27,725 bases of DNA from an uncultured Eubacterium sp. (GTDB lineage Bacteria > Bacillota_A > Clostridia > Lachnospirales > Lachnospiraceae), in NCBI GenBank assembly GCA_948468465.1, contig CAOKJJ010000057.1, positions 1 to 27,725 on the forward strand, in the 5' to 3' direction. Both the position numbers and the translations under genes were made by a program. Position 1 is the stretch's first letter. Each line of letters opens with the position of its first letter. This document shows positions 15,792 through 23,327 of this stretch, one piece after another. The notes under the pieces were generated by a model that saw nothing but the letters and a program-made list of their open reading frames with translations, was not told the origin of the DNA and ran no database searches.

Positions 15792-16691
15792 ATGCAGGAA
15801 AGCAGATTATTTAAAATGGTGTACCATTTGCTTGAGAAAGGACATGCCACTGCTCCGGAATTAGCTGAAAAATTTGAAGTATCAGTCAGAACGATTTACA
15901 GGGATGTGGATGCGTTAAGTGAAGCAGGCATCCCTGTTTATGCTGAAGCGGGCAGAAACGGCGGCATTCATCTTATGGATGATTTTGTGCTGGATAAAGC
16001 CGTATTTTCGGAAGAAGAAAAGCAGGAAATACTTGCGGCGCTGCAAAGCATCCATACGATTTACAACACGAGCAGCAGCCAGGCATTGCAAAAGCTTTCC
16101 GCCATCTTTCAGCTTGGCATGGACAACTGGATCGAGGTGGATTTTTCAAGGTGGGGCAATGATGGATCTGACAATGAAAAATTCGACTTGCTGAAAACAG
16201 CGATCATCCAATGCAGAAATGTTAAAATCTGTTATGCGGGAACCCATAGCACCGTAAAAGAAAGAATTGTGCAGCCCTGTAAGCTCGTATACAAAGAAGC
16301 CGCATGGTATTTAAAAGCGTTTTGCACTAAGAAACAGGACTGGCGGATTTTTAAATTAAGCCGCATCTTAGAATTGGAGATGTTAAAAGAGCGCTTTGCG
16401 TACCGCAGCCCACAGCAGCAGGATGATGATACAGGCAATGTTCCATGCATACAGATGGTGCTGCGGTTTCCGGAAGAAATGGCATATCGAGTTTACGATG
16501 GTTTTGACAAAACGCAGGTGCAGCGGCAGGAGAATGGCGATCTGGTTGTCTGTGCACAAATGCCGGATGATGCGTGGCTGACAGGGTTTTTATTGTCGTT
16601 TGGCACGCAGGTGGAGATCCTTTCGCCTGATGATCTGAAAGAAAGAATTGCGAAGCAGGCAAAATTGATTTATGAAAAAAATAAACCATGA
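15792..16691 (+). CDS. YafY-type transcriptional regulator with HTH and WYL domains
   Basis: A 299-aa DNA-binding regulator. The N-terminal helix-turn-helix (about 1-60) reads GHATAPELAEKFEVSVRTIY, a DeoR/HTH_11 type. The WYL domain (about 138-195) contains the diagnostic AWYLKAFC and the RIFKLSRI arginine, thought to sense small ligands or nucleic acids. A C-terminal WCX-like segment (about 215-295) follows. AGAGGGAG stands about 6 bases before ATG 15792; the alternative GTG 15789 adds one residue. It directly follows the YoaP-like gene. Regulators of this group often govern stress genes or neighbouring accessory genes, but the target is not determined. Confidence 0.92.
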   Translation: MQESRLFKMVYHLLEKGHATAPELAEKFEVSVRTIYRDVDALSEAGIPVYAEAGRNGGIHLMDDFVLDKAVFSEEEKQEILAALQSIHTIYNTSSSQALQKLSAIFQLGMDNWIEVDFSRWGNDGSDNEKFDLLKTAIIQCRNVKICYAGTHSTVKERIVQPCKLVYKEAAWYLKAFCTKKQDWRIFKLSRILELEMLKERFAYRSPQQQDDDTGNVPCIQMVLRFPEEMAYRVYDGFDKTQVQRQENGDLVVCAQMPDDAWLTGFLLSFGTQVEILSPDDLKERIAKQAKLIYEKNKP

Positions 16692-16765
16692 CACAACATG
16701 TCAGGATATATGTGTTATATTAACGATGAAAATCATCATAAACACAGAAATATGGAGGAAAAACA

Positions 16766-17056
16766 ATGAACGAAGTGAATCAGACAAACGAGATGAACCA
16801 GAAATTCTGCCAGAGCTGCGGTATGCCTATGGGGGATACAGACGAGCTGTTTGGAACGAATGCAGATGGAAGTAAAAATGAAGAGTACTGCAAATATTGT
16901 TATGAAAACGGAGCATTTACTTTTCAGGGGACAATGGAGGAAATGGCGGAAGTATGCGTGCCGCATATGCTGGCCGCTCATCCTGAGATGACAAAAGAAC
17001 AGGCACGAACGGGCATGCTCGAATGGTTTCCGACTTTAAAACGCTGGAAGAAATAA
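16766..17056 (+). CDS. Zinc-ribbon domain protein
   Basis: A 96-aa small protein with two CxxC knuckles: C15-x2-C18 (FCQSCGMPM) and C42-x2-C45 (YCKYCYENG), the pattern of the putative zinc-ribbon family PF12674. The C-terminal half is helical and contains ARTGMLEWFPTLKRWKK. GGAGG stands about 9 bases before ATG. It follows the WYL regulator by 74 bases with a possible extended -10 (TGTTATATT, 16713-16721) between. A terminator lies after it. Function not established for the family. Confidence 0.85.
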   Translation: MNEVNQTNEMNQKFCQSCGMPMGDTDELFGTNADGSKNEEYCKYCYENGAFTFQGTMEEMAEVCVPHMLAAHPEMTKEQARTGMLEWFPTLKRWKK

Positions 17057-17062
17057 TTATGC

Positions 17063-17118
17063 AACAACCTTTTCTTTTATGGGAAAATAATCCGCTCAAA
17101 AAGAGGAGGTTGTTTTCA
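17063..17118 (+). terminator. Rho-independent terminator after the zinc-ribbon gene
   Basis: AACAACCT (17063-17070) pairs with AGGTTGTT (17107-17114), extended inward by TCTTTT/AAAAGA, and ends in TTTT then CATTTT. The loop is long and includes a small bulge, but the position right after the stop supports termination. Confidence 0.65.
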
Positions 17119-17225
17119 TTTTAAAAAGAAGATCTGATATGGAAGAATCGTATACATAAATAGCAATAAAAGAATGAATAATGCTGCAAAAATACATCTA
17201 AATGAGAAAAAATCGAACTTGTATA

Positions 17226-17253
17226 TTGTAAAATATGAAAAACGCAGTATAAT
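17226..17253 (+). promoter_or_regulatory. Promoter of the ATPase-RloB operon
   Basis: TATAAT (17248-17253) has TTGTAA (17226-17231) 16 bases upstream. It lies 26 bases before the ATPase start in a very AT-rich leader. Confidence 0.55.
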
Positions 17254-17279
17254 AGTTAGTAAAAAAGAGAGGTGCAATG

Positions 17280-18542
17280 ATGCTCATTCAATTTAGTTTT
17301 AAAAACTTTAAATCCTTTCGTGATGAAGCAATTTTGGACTTGTCAGCAGCAAAGATGACAGAATTTTCTGATAGAGTAGTTTTAGAAGGAAATGAAAAAA
17401 TTTTATCTATGGCGGCTATCTATGGTGCAAATGCCAGTGGAAAATCTAATATATATCATGCGTTTGGATATATGGCAGATTATGTGATTGAATCTTTCAA
17501 ATATGGAGATGAAGAAGAAAAATTTGAAGAATACAAGCCTACTCCTTTTTTGTTTGACAGCGTTTCAAGTGATGCAGAATCTACTTTTGAAATATATTTT
17601 ACAATTCCAGGAGATAAAGCGGAAAAAACATATAATTATGGTTTTTGTGTAGATAAATATGGGGTCACAGAGGAATGGCTGAATGTGAAGGCTAAGACAG
17701 CGCGGAAATTTAAGTCTGTTTTTTACCGTTCGGTTGAAGAAAATACGTTGGACTTGTCCGGTTTGCCCCAAAGCAGCAGGGAGAACATTCAGGTGGCATT
17801 GGAGAAGCAGGTTTTAATTGTTTCTCTTGGCGCGAAATTGAAAGTGAACCAGTGTAAAGATATTAGGGACTGGTTTTTGGCAAATGAATTCGCGGATTTT
17901 GGAGATCCGTTTACTAATTTCTTTTTGTCGCGTCGTTTGCCGAAAGATTTTGTAGACGATGATCGTGTGCAAAAGAAAGTGATAGAGTATTTTGCTTCTT
18001 TTGATGAACATATTAAGGATTTTGAAATAGAAGAAGTTCCACAAAATACTGGAACGAAAGAAGAAACATATAAAATTAATGCATTGCACAAAAAAATAGA
18101 TTCAGACGGATTTGCAGCTATTCCTTTAGATAAGGAGTCGGCTGGAACATTAAAAATGTTTGCCTTATATCCTGCATTACAGGATGTTTTGGAGAAGGGA
18201 AGTGTATTTTTTATTGATGAATTAAATGCCCGTCTGCACCCGCTGCTTGTACGAAACTGTCTGCTTACTTTTCTGAATCCGGAAATTAACACAAATCATG
18301 CACAGTTAATTTTTACAACACATGATACATGGCAGCTGTCCAATCAGCTTCTTCGGAGAGATGAAGTGTGGTTTACAGAAAAAGATGAACAGGGAATTTC
18401 TAAATTGTATTCTCTGGCGGACTTTATAGATGAATCCGGGGCCAGAGTCCGAAAAGATGAGAGCTATGAAAAAAATTACCTGATTGGTAAGTATGGTGCA
18501 ATTCCAACATTAAAGAGTATGAATATCTTTAAGGAGGGATAA
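17280..18542 (+). CDS. AAA/ABC-type ATPase, AbiLi/RloA-like phage defence component
   Basis: A 420-aa ATPase of the AAA15/21 group. It begins FKNFKSFRDE, then has Walker A GANASGKS (about 49-56), a signature-like KESAGTLK (about 285-291), Walker B VFFIDELNARLHP (Asp313, Glu314) and the switch His in IFTTHDTW. This is the SMC/ABC-style fold found in OLD, PARIS AriA and AbiL ATPases. No nuclease domain is fused, so the effector is probably the RloB protein whose gene follows after 6 bases. GAGAGGTG stands about 7 bases before ATG 17280; ATG 17277 is an alternative. The operon is more AT-rich than its neighbours and has its own promoter, suggesting transfer. A defence role is inferred from the pairing. 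Confidence 0.88.
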   Translation: MLIQFSFKNFKSFRDEAILDLSAAKMTEFSDRVVLEGNEKILSMAAIYGANASGKSNIYHAFGYMADYVIESFKYGDEEEKFEEYKPTPFLFDSVSSDAESTFEIYFTIPGDKAEKTYNYGFCVDKYGVTEEWLNVKAKTARKFKSVFYRSVEENTLDLSGLPQSSRENIQVALEKQVLIVSLGAKLKVNQCKDIRDWFLANEFADFGDPFTNFFLSRRLPKDFVDDDRVQKKVIEYFASFDEHIKDFEIEEVPQNTGTKEETYKINALHKKIDSDGFAAIPLDKESAGTLKMFALYPALQDVLEKGSVFFIDELNARLHPLLVRNCLLTFLNPEINTNHAQLIFTTHDTWQLSNQLLRRDEVWFTEKDEQGISKLYSLADFIDESGARVRKDESYEKNYLIGKYGAIPTLKSMNIFKEG

Positions 18543-18548
18543 TCGTAT

Positions 18549-19205
18549 ATGGCAAGAAAAGATAGAACCGGCAACAGAAAAGCAAGAGAGCAGCGGCAGC
18601 CATTGAAGATTCCGGAGTTGGGATATTATTTGGTGGTTACGGATACACAGGCAACAGAAAGATTCTATTTTCAAGGGATGCATAAAGAGCTTCCGAAAGC
18701 GATACAGAACAAATTAGTCATCAAGGTGGTGGAAACTAAGACAAAGGCAATGGTTGGTAAATGTCTGGAAATGACCGCGTATGATGCACAATATCGTATG
18801 CCGTGGATTGTGTTTGATAGAGATGAAGTGAAAGGATTCGATGAAATTATAGAGGAAGCACAAAAGGCAGGAATAAATGTGGGCTGGTCAAATCCATGTT
18901 TTGAAATATGGATGCATTCTTATTATGGAGCAATGCCGGCTATTATGGAATCATGGGTATGTTGTAATGAGTTTGCAAAAATTTTTGAAAGAAAAACCAG
19001 TCAGAAATATTCAAAATCAGATGCAGGATTGTATGAAAAAATTTTCCGGACAGGAGATGAAGAAAAAGCTTTTCAAATTGCAGGGCAGAAGTATAAGCAG
19101 TGTATACGGGAGGGAAAAACGAGGCCATCTCAGATGTGCCCATGTACGACAGTGTACCAATTAGTGGAGGAAATAAGGAAAAAGGTGAATTTTGCCAATG
19201 AATAA
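18549..19205 (+). CDS. rloB: RloB family protein (TOPRIM-like, AbiLii-like)
   Basis: A 218-aa protein of the RloB family, which carries a TOPRIM-like fold and is a probable nuclease effector. Visible motifs are VVTDTQATERFYF (Asp32, Glu37), WIVFDRDE (Asp90, Asp92, the DxD metal site) and SNPCFEIWM (about 114-122). In most RloB proteins, as I recall, the first motif reads EGxxTE; here the EG pair is DT, so the first Glu is replaced by Asp, while the later TE is kept. AAGGAGGG stands about 11 bases before ATG. It is co-transcribed with the ATPase. AbiL (Lactococcus) pairs the same two families to abort phage infection, and rloAB genes are also found near type I restriction loci. No restriction genes lie here. 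Confidence 0.88.
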   Translation: MARKDRTGNRKAREQRQPLKIPELGYYLVVTDTQATERFYFQGMHKELPKAIQNKLVIKVVETKTKAMVGKCLEMTAYDAQYRMPWIVFDRDEVKGFDEIIEEAQKAGINVGWSNPCFEIWMHSYYGAMPAIMESWVCCNEFAKIFERKTSQKYSKSDAGLYEKIFRTGDEEKAFQIAGQKYKQCIREGKTRPSQMCPCTTVYQLVEEIRKKVNFANE

Positions 19206-19219
19206 ATAAGGAGAATGAC

Positions 19220-20143
19220 ATGCATAACAGGAACGATGTCGAAGCGGTTATTACAAGCTTTAATCAACAATCTATGATTTACGAGGCTGTGCGGTCTCTA
19301 TGCAGGCAGACGGTAAAACCACAGAGGATCCTGGTCGTGGATGATGGAAGCACAGAGGAAAAATCGAAGCGGATTTTAAACGATCTGGAATCTGACTGTG
19401 AGATACCGGTTCCATTGGCCGTAATCCGCCAGTCCAATCAAGGAGTGTCCGCGGCAAGAAATGCAGGCATCCGCAAAGCAGAGTCGTCTTTTGTCTTAGT
19501 ACTTGACGGAGACGACAGCCTGGAGCCTTCTTTTACAGAAGAAGCCTTAAGGCTGCTGCATGAACATGAAACAATGGTTGCGGCATCCTCATGGCTGCAG
19601 ACGTTCGGCGTACTGGATGCGCTTGTATGTCCAAGCGGAGGAAATATAGCCGCGTTTCTGCCGCGCAACTGCTGTCCGGCAACGCATATGCTGCGGCGGG
19701 AAGCATGGGTTCGCTGCGGCGGATATGATGAAACGATGCGAAGTGGATTTGAAGACTGGGAGTTCTTTTTACATATGTTAGAGACATATGCGGACAGCTG
19801 CATTGGAATCGTGGAAAAACCGCTGATCCATTATCGGACAGTCCCTGCATCCACAAATGTGAAAAGCATGGAAAAGCGGCTCGAACTGATGCGCTATATC
19901 ATAGAAAAACATAGTTCTGTTTACAAAGAACATATAACAGACGCTGTTTTGGGCATTGAAGCTGTATCCATGTCCAGATTATTCGGATGGGAAAACGAGA
20001 TCATCCATTCCAGATTAAACGGTTACCGTCTGCATGAGCTGTCAGGCCGGTTGATTGAAAATCCTTCGTATGGAGATGGAGGGATGGCAGCTGCTGTCCG
20101 TATCGTTTCTGCACCGGATGGGAATTCTTTAAGCAAATTTTAA
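19220..20143 (+). CDS. Family 2 glycosyltransferase
   Basis: A 307-aa cytoplasmic GT-A fold enzyme that transfers a sugar from a nucleotide donor. Motifs: the N-terminal AVITSFNQQSMIYEAVRSL, the nucleotide-binding ILVVDDGSTEEKS, GVSAARNAGIRKA, and the DxD metal site in VLVLDGDDSLEPS. A later CGGYDETMRSGFEDWEFFLHM gives the typical acceptor-side ED motif. No membrane segment is seen. AAGGAG stands 7 bases before ATG. It starts 14 bases after rloB and may ride on its transcript, yet its base composition is closer to the host's core genes. Donor and acceptor unknown; cell-surface polysaccharide is likely. Confidence 0.9.
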   Translation: MHNRNDVEAVITSFNQQSMIYEAVRSLCRQTVKPQRILVVDDGSTEEKSKRILNDLESDCEIPVPLAVIRQSNQGVSAARNAGIRKAESSFVLVLDGDDSLEPSFTEEALRLLHEHETMVAASSWLQTFGVLDALVCPSGGNIAAFLPRNCCPATHMLRREAWVRCGGYDETMRSGFEDWEFFLHMLETYADSCIGIVEKPLIHYRTVPASTNVKSMEKRLELMRYIIEKHSSVYKEHITDAVLGIEAVSMSRLFGWENEIIHSRLNGYRLHELSGRLIENPSYGDGGMAAAVRIVSAPDGNSLSKF

Positions 20144-20162
20144 TACCATGCAATATAATGTC

Positions 20163-20205
20163 AAAAATGCCTTTTTTCTGCTTTATCCAGATCAGGGGCA
20201 TTTTT
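20163..20205 (+). terminator. Rho-independent terminator after the glycosyltransferase
   Basis: AAAAATGCC (20163-20171) pairs with GGCATTTTT (20197-20205), with an inner TCTG/CAGA stem. The arm's T run supplies the termination signal, and A run on the other side makes it potentially bidirectional. Confidence 0.75.
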
Positions 20206-20321
20206 ACATGAGTGGGGTACAAACGATTGGTATGGAATTCTTTTGTCTGATAGTCTAATGGGGTTTTGTGTTTGTATATGGGTATCTTCCAATTTTTTCT
20301 TAAATTTTCAATAAATATTTG

Positions 20322-20350
20322 TTGAAAATAACAGAAGCATATGTTATATT
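20322..20350 (+). promoter_or_regulatory. Promoter of the amino acid permease
   Basis: TTGAAA (20322-20327), a 17-base spacer and TATATT (20345-20350) with an extended TG before it. It lies about 75 bases before the permease start. Confidence 0.75.
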
Positions 20351-20360
20351 AATTTAAGTG

Positions 20361-20377
20361 TTGTCAACAATCGACAA
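20361..20377. promoter_or_regulatory. Candidate operator TTGTC-N7-GACAA
   Basis: Inverted arms TTGTC (20361-20365) and GACAA (20373-20377) sit just downstream of the permease -10, around or after the transcription start. This placement suits a repressor, for example of GntR type, but no regulator gene is adjacent. Confidence 0.5.
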
Positions 20378-20425
20378 TTATGATTGGAAGATGCAGCACA
20401 AAAACAATGTAATTGGAGGATAATA

Positions 20426-21853
20426 ATGAAAGATTCAAAAAAGATGACCTGGTATACGCTGGCGTTTATTGCGTTTTCCGGTGTTTGGGGATTTGGAAAT
20501 GTATTAAACGGTTTCGTATATTTTAACGGAATACAGGTTATTTTCAGCTGGGTTTTGATGTTTGCGCTCTATTTTGTGCCGTATACGCTGATGGTCGGGG
20601 AGCTTGGTTCCGCCTTTAAGACTTCCGGCGGCGGCGTCAGCTCGTGGATTCATAATACCATGGGGCCAAAGCTTGCTTATTATGCAGGGTGGACGTACTG
20701 GGCGTGTCATATTACTTATATTGCAAGCAAAGGCAGCGGTGGACTGAAGGCGCTTAGCTGGGCGGTATTTCGCAATGCGGAAACATATGATACGTTTCCG
20801 ACGATTGGTGTGCAGCTGGCGACACTGGCCGTATTTTTGTTTTTCTGCTGGGTGGCAAGCCGTGGGCTGAATCCGCTGAAAAAGCTTGCTTCCATTGCGG
20901 GCACAAGTATGTTTGTGATGTCAATTTTGTATATTTTACTGATGTTTGCGGCTCCGGCGATTAATCCTGGCGGCGGATATGTCTCTATGGACTTTAGCCT
21001 TAAAAACCTGATCCCGCAGTTTAACGTAGGATATTTTACGTCCTTGTCGATTCTTGTGTTTGCGGTAGGCGGATGTGAAAAGATTTCTCCGTACGTAAAT
21101 AAGGTAAAGGATCCGGCGAAGGGATTTCCAAAGGGTATGATTATGCTGGCCGTGATGGTTGTCGTATGTGCGATCCTTGGAACGGTAGCTATGGGGCGGA
21201 TGTTTGATCCGGCGGTTATCAACAGCAGTGAAGAAGTGTTTAATTCCTATGTGTCCAACGGTTCCTACTGGGCATTCCAGAAACTGGGAACCTATTATGG
21301 AATCGGAGATACGCTGATGGTTATTTACGCCCTTTGTAATATGATCGGACAGTTTGCGGTACTCGTAGTCAGCATTGACGCGCCTTTGCGCATGCTGCTT
21401 GACAATGAAGACGCAAAAGATTTTGTACCGAGCGCCATGCTTAAGAGAAACGAGCAGGGAGCTTATGTGAATGGTATCAAGCTTGTCATCGCGTTATCAG
21501 GAAGCATTATTTTGATCCAGTCCTTTGTACCGGGAGCTGCTGCCGTGCTGGCACAGCTGAACAAACTGAATTCGGTATGTATGCCGCTTCGTTATCTGTG
21601 GGTATTTGTCGGCTATCTGGCGCTTCGCAAAGCGTACGATTCGATACCGGCGGAATATCGGTTTGTAAAAAATCAGGCGGTTGCCAAATTTTTTGGCGTA
21701 TGGTGTTTCCTGCTGACCGCGGCATGCTGTATTCTTGGTATGTATTCCACGGATATCTTTACGATGGCGCTTAATATTATTACCCCGATTGTACTGACAG
21801 CGTTAGGTATGATTATGCCTTATCTTGCAAAAAGAGAGCGGGAGAAGCGTTAA
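20426..21853 (+). CDS. APC-superfamily amino acid permease
   Basis: A 475-aa integral membrane transporter with about 12 hydrophobic segments. It has an APC-type N-terminus (TWYTLAFIAFSGVWGFGNVL), the helix 2-3 region LMVGELGSAFKTSGGGVSSW and a conserved VFAVGGCEKISPYVNKVKDP stretch. The pattern is like glutamate/GABA antiporter-type permeases (YjeM group). ATG 20426 is preferred because GGAGG stands 6 bases before it; the frame from 20384 adds a leader without a ribosome site. A promoter and candidate operator precede it, and a weak terminator and an aminopeptidase gene follow. Substrate is not readable from sequence. Confidence 0.92.
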   Translation: MKDSKKMTWYTLAFIAFSGVWGFGNVLNGFVYFNGIQVIFSWVLMFALYFVPYTLMVGELGSAFKTSGGGVSSWIHNTMGPKLAYYAGWTYWACHITYIASKGSGGLKALSWAVFRNAETYDTFPTIGVQLATLAVFLFFCWVASRGLNPLKKLASIAGTSMFVMSILYILLMFAAPAINPGGGYVSMDFSLKNLIPQFNVGYFTSLSILVFAVGGCEKISPYVNKVKDPAKGFPKGMIMLAVMVVVCAILGTVAMGRMFDPAVINSSEEVFNSYVSNGSYWAFQKLGTYYGIGDTLMVIYALCNMIGQFAVLVVSIDAPLRMLLDNEDAKDFVPSAMLKRNEQGAYVNGIKLVIALSGSIILIQSFVPGAAAVLAQLNKLNSVCMPLRYLWVFVGYLALRKAYDSIPAEYRFVKNQAVAKFFGVWCFLLTAACCILGMYSTDIFTMALNIITPIVLTALGMIMPYLAKREREKR

Positions 21854-21874
21854 CAAAATAGTATGGGAAAGTAT

Positions 21875-21906
21875 GGGGTTGTCTGTTTATGACAGCCCCT
21901 TCTTAC
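21875..21906 (+). terminator. Terminator-like hairpin after the permease
   Basis: GGGGTTGTC (21875-21883) pairs with GACAGCCCC (21891-21899), one G-U pair, 7-base loop, followed by TTCTTAC. The T run is weak, so termination may be partial. Confidence 0.65.
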
Positions 21907-21931
21907 AATGAAGGCTCGATGCATAAAATCA

Positions 21932-21957
21932 TTGACAGTATTTTATAATTATAAATA
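21932..21957 (+). promoter_or_regulatory. Candidate promoter of the aminopeptidase
   Basis: A perfect TTGACA (21932-21937) lies 40 bases before the aminopeptidase start. The best -10-like hexamer, TAAATA (21952-21957), is only 14 bases away, so the spacing is poor. Confidence 0.35.
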
Positions 21958-21977
21958 AAACACAGGGAGTGGAGACT

Positions 21978-23294
21978 ATGAACAAGAAAATATCTCAGGA
22001 AATGACACAGTTTTTAAAAGCTTGTCCGACCGCGTTTCATGCAGTGCATCAAATCAGCAGGGAACTGGAAGCAAACGGATATAAAAAATTAAGAGAGCGT
22101 GAAAAATGGGAAATTCAGCCGGGCGGAAAATATTATGTTACAAGAAACGATTCCAGTGTGATCGCCTTTGGCATAGGATGCGACCTTTCGGACTACAGTT
22201 TTAACATCGCGGCGTCTCACAGTGATTTTCCGACCTTTAAAATAAAGGAACACGCGCTGATTGAGGTGAAGAAAAAGTATGCGCAGTTAAATACGGAAGG
22301 ATACGGCGGCATGCTCTGTGCTACGTGGTTTGACCGTCCGCTGTCCATAGCAGGCAGGGTGATTGTAAAGGAAGCGGATCATTTTGTGACAAAGCTTGTC
22401 AATATTGATCGTGATCTTGTGATGATACCAAGCCTTGCCATCCATATGAACCGGTCGGTCAATGACGGCTATGCGTATAATAAGCAGGTGGATATGCTTC
22501 CGTTATTCAGCGCGGCGAAGAGCCAAAAAGACGAATTGAAAAAGCTGGTCGCACAGGCGGCAGGTGTCTGCGAAGATGCTGTATATGGGAGCGACCTTTA
22601 TCTGTACAACCGGGAAGCGCCGTCTGTGTGGGGCGCGCAGGAAGAGTTTGTATCTGCGCAGCATCTGGATGACTTACAGTGTGCGTATGCGTCGTTAAAG
22701 GGGTTTTTAGAAGGATTTCAAAAGAAGAGCGTTAATGTATTTGCCTGCTTTGACAACGAAGAGGTTGGCTCCGGCACCAAGCAGGGAGCAGGCTCTACCT
22801 TTTTATATGATGTATTAAGGCGCATCCATCTGGGACTTGGCAAATCTGAGGAGGACTATTACCGGGCAGTGGCAGGAAGCTTTATGTTAAGCGCGGACAA
22901 TGCGCATGCGGTGCACCCGAACCATCCGGATAAAACAGACGTAGAAAACTGTGTGTATATGAATGAAGGGATTGTGATTAAATCTCATGCCGGACAAAAG
23001 TATACGAGTGACGCGGTAAGCATTGCGCTGTTTCGGGATGTATGCGAGAAAGCAGACGTGCCGGTGCAGTTTTTTGCAAACAGATCGGATCAGGCAGGCG
23101 GGAGCACGCTCGGAAATATTTCTTCTGGGAAGGTATCGCTGAACGCCGTAGACATCGGACTGGCGCAGCTTGCGATGCATTCGGCATATGAGACGGCGGG
23201 GATTAAGGATACCTGTTATATGATAAAAGCGATGAAGCAGTTTTTCTCTACGCATTTTTATGAAACAGACGGCAGCATTTTTGCGGCTGAATAA
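21978..23294 (+). CDS. M18 family aminopeptidase
   Basis: A 438-aa cytoplasmic metallopeptidase that removes N-terminal acidic or other residues from peptides. The zinc-ligand positions expected for M18 are all visible: His81 in ASHSDFP, Asp231 in AQHLDDLQ, catalytic Glu261/Glu262 in CFDNEEVGSG, Asp307 in SADNAHAVHPNHP and His401 in LAMHSAYE. RSDQAGGSTLGNIS is also typical. ATG 21978 is chosen with AGGGAG 8 bases before it; GTG 21969 overlaps the site. It follows an amino acid permease and precedes a sensor kinase, and a shared role in peptide use is plausible but not shown. Confidence 0.95.
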   Translation: MNKKISQEMTQFLKACPTAFHAVHQISRELEANGYKKLREREKWEIQPGGKYYVTRNDSSVIAFGIGCDLSDYSFNIAASHSDFPTFKIKEHALIEVKKKYAQLNTEGYGGMLCATWFDRPLSIAGRVIVKEADHFVTKLVNIDRDLVMIPSLAIHMNRSVNDGYAYNKQVDMLPLFSAAKSQKDELKKLVAQAAGVCEDAVYGSDLYLYNREAPSVWGAQEEFVSAQHLDDLQCAYASLKGFLEGFQKKSVNVFACFDNEEVGSGTKQGAGSTFLYDVLRRIHLGLGKSEEDYYRAVAGSFMLSADNAHAVHPNHPDKTDVENCVYMNEGIVIKSHAGQKYTSDAVSIALFRDVCEKADVPVQFFANRSDQAGGSTLGNISSGKVSLNAVDIGLAQLAMHSAYETAGIKDTCYMIKAMKQFFSTHFYETDGSIFAAE

Positions 23295-23327
23295 TTGTGA
23301 TAAGATCAATGAAATGGTAAGTGTGGG

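Noticed and set aside
20716..21222. 168-aa open frame on the minus strand inside the permease
   Set aside because: Antisense to a clear transporter gene; composition reflects the complement of membrane helices.
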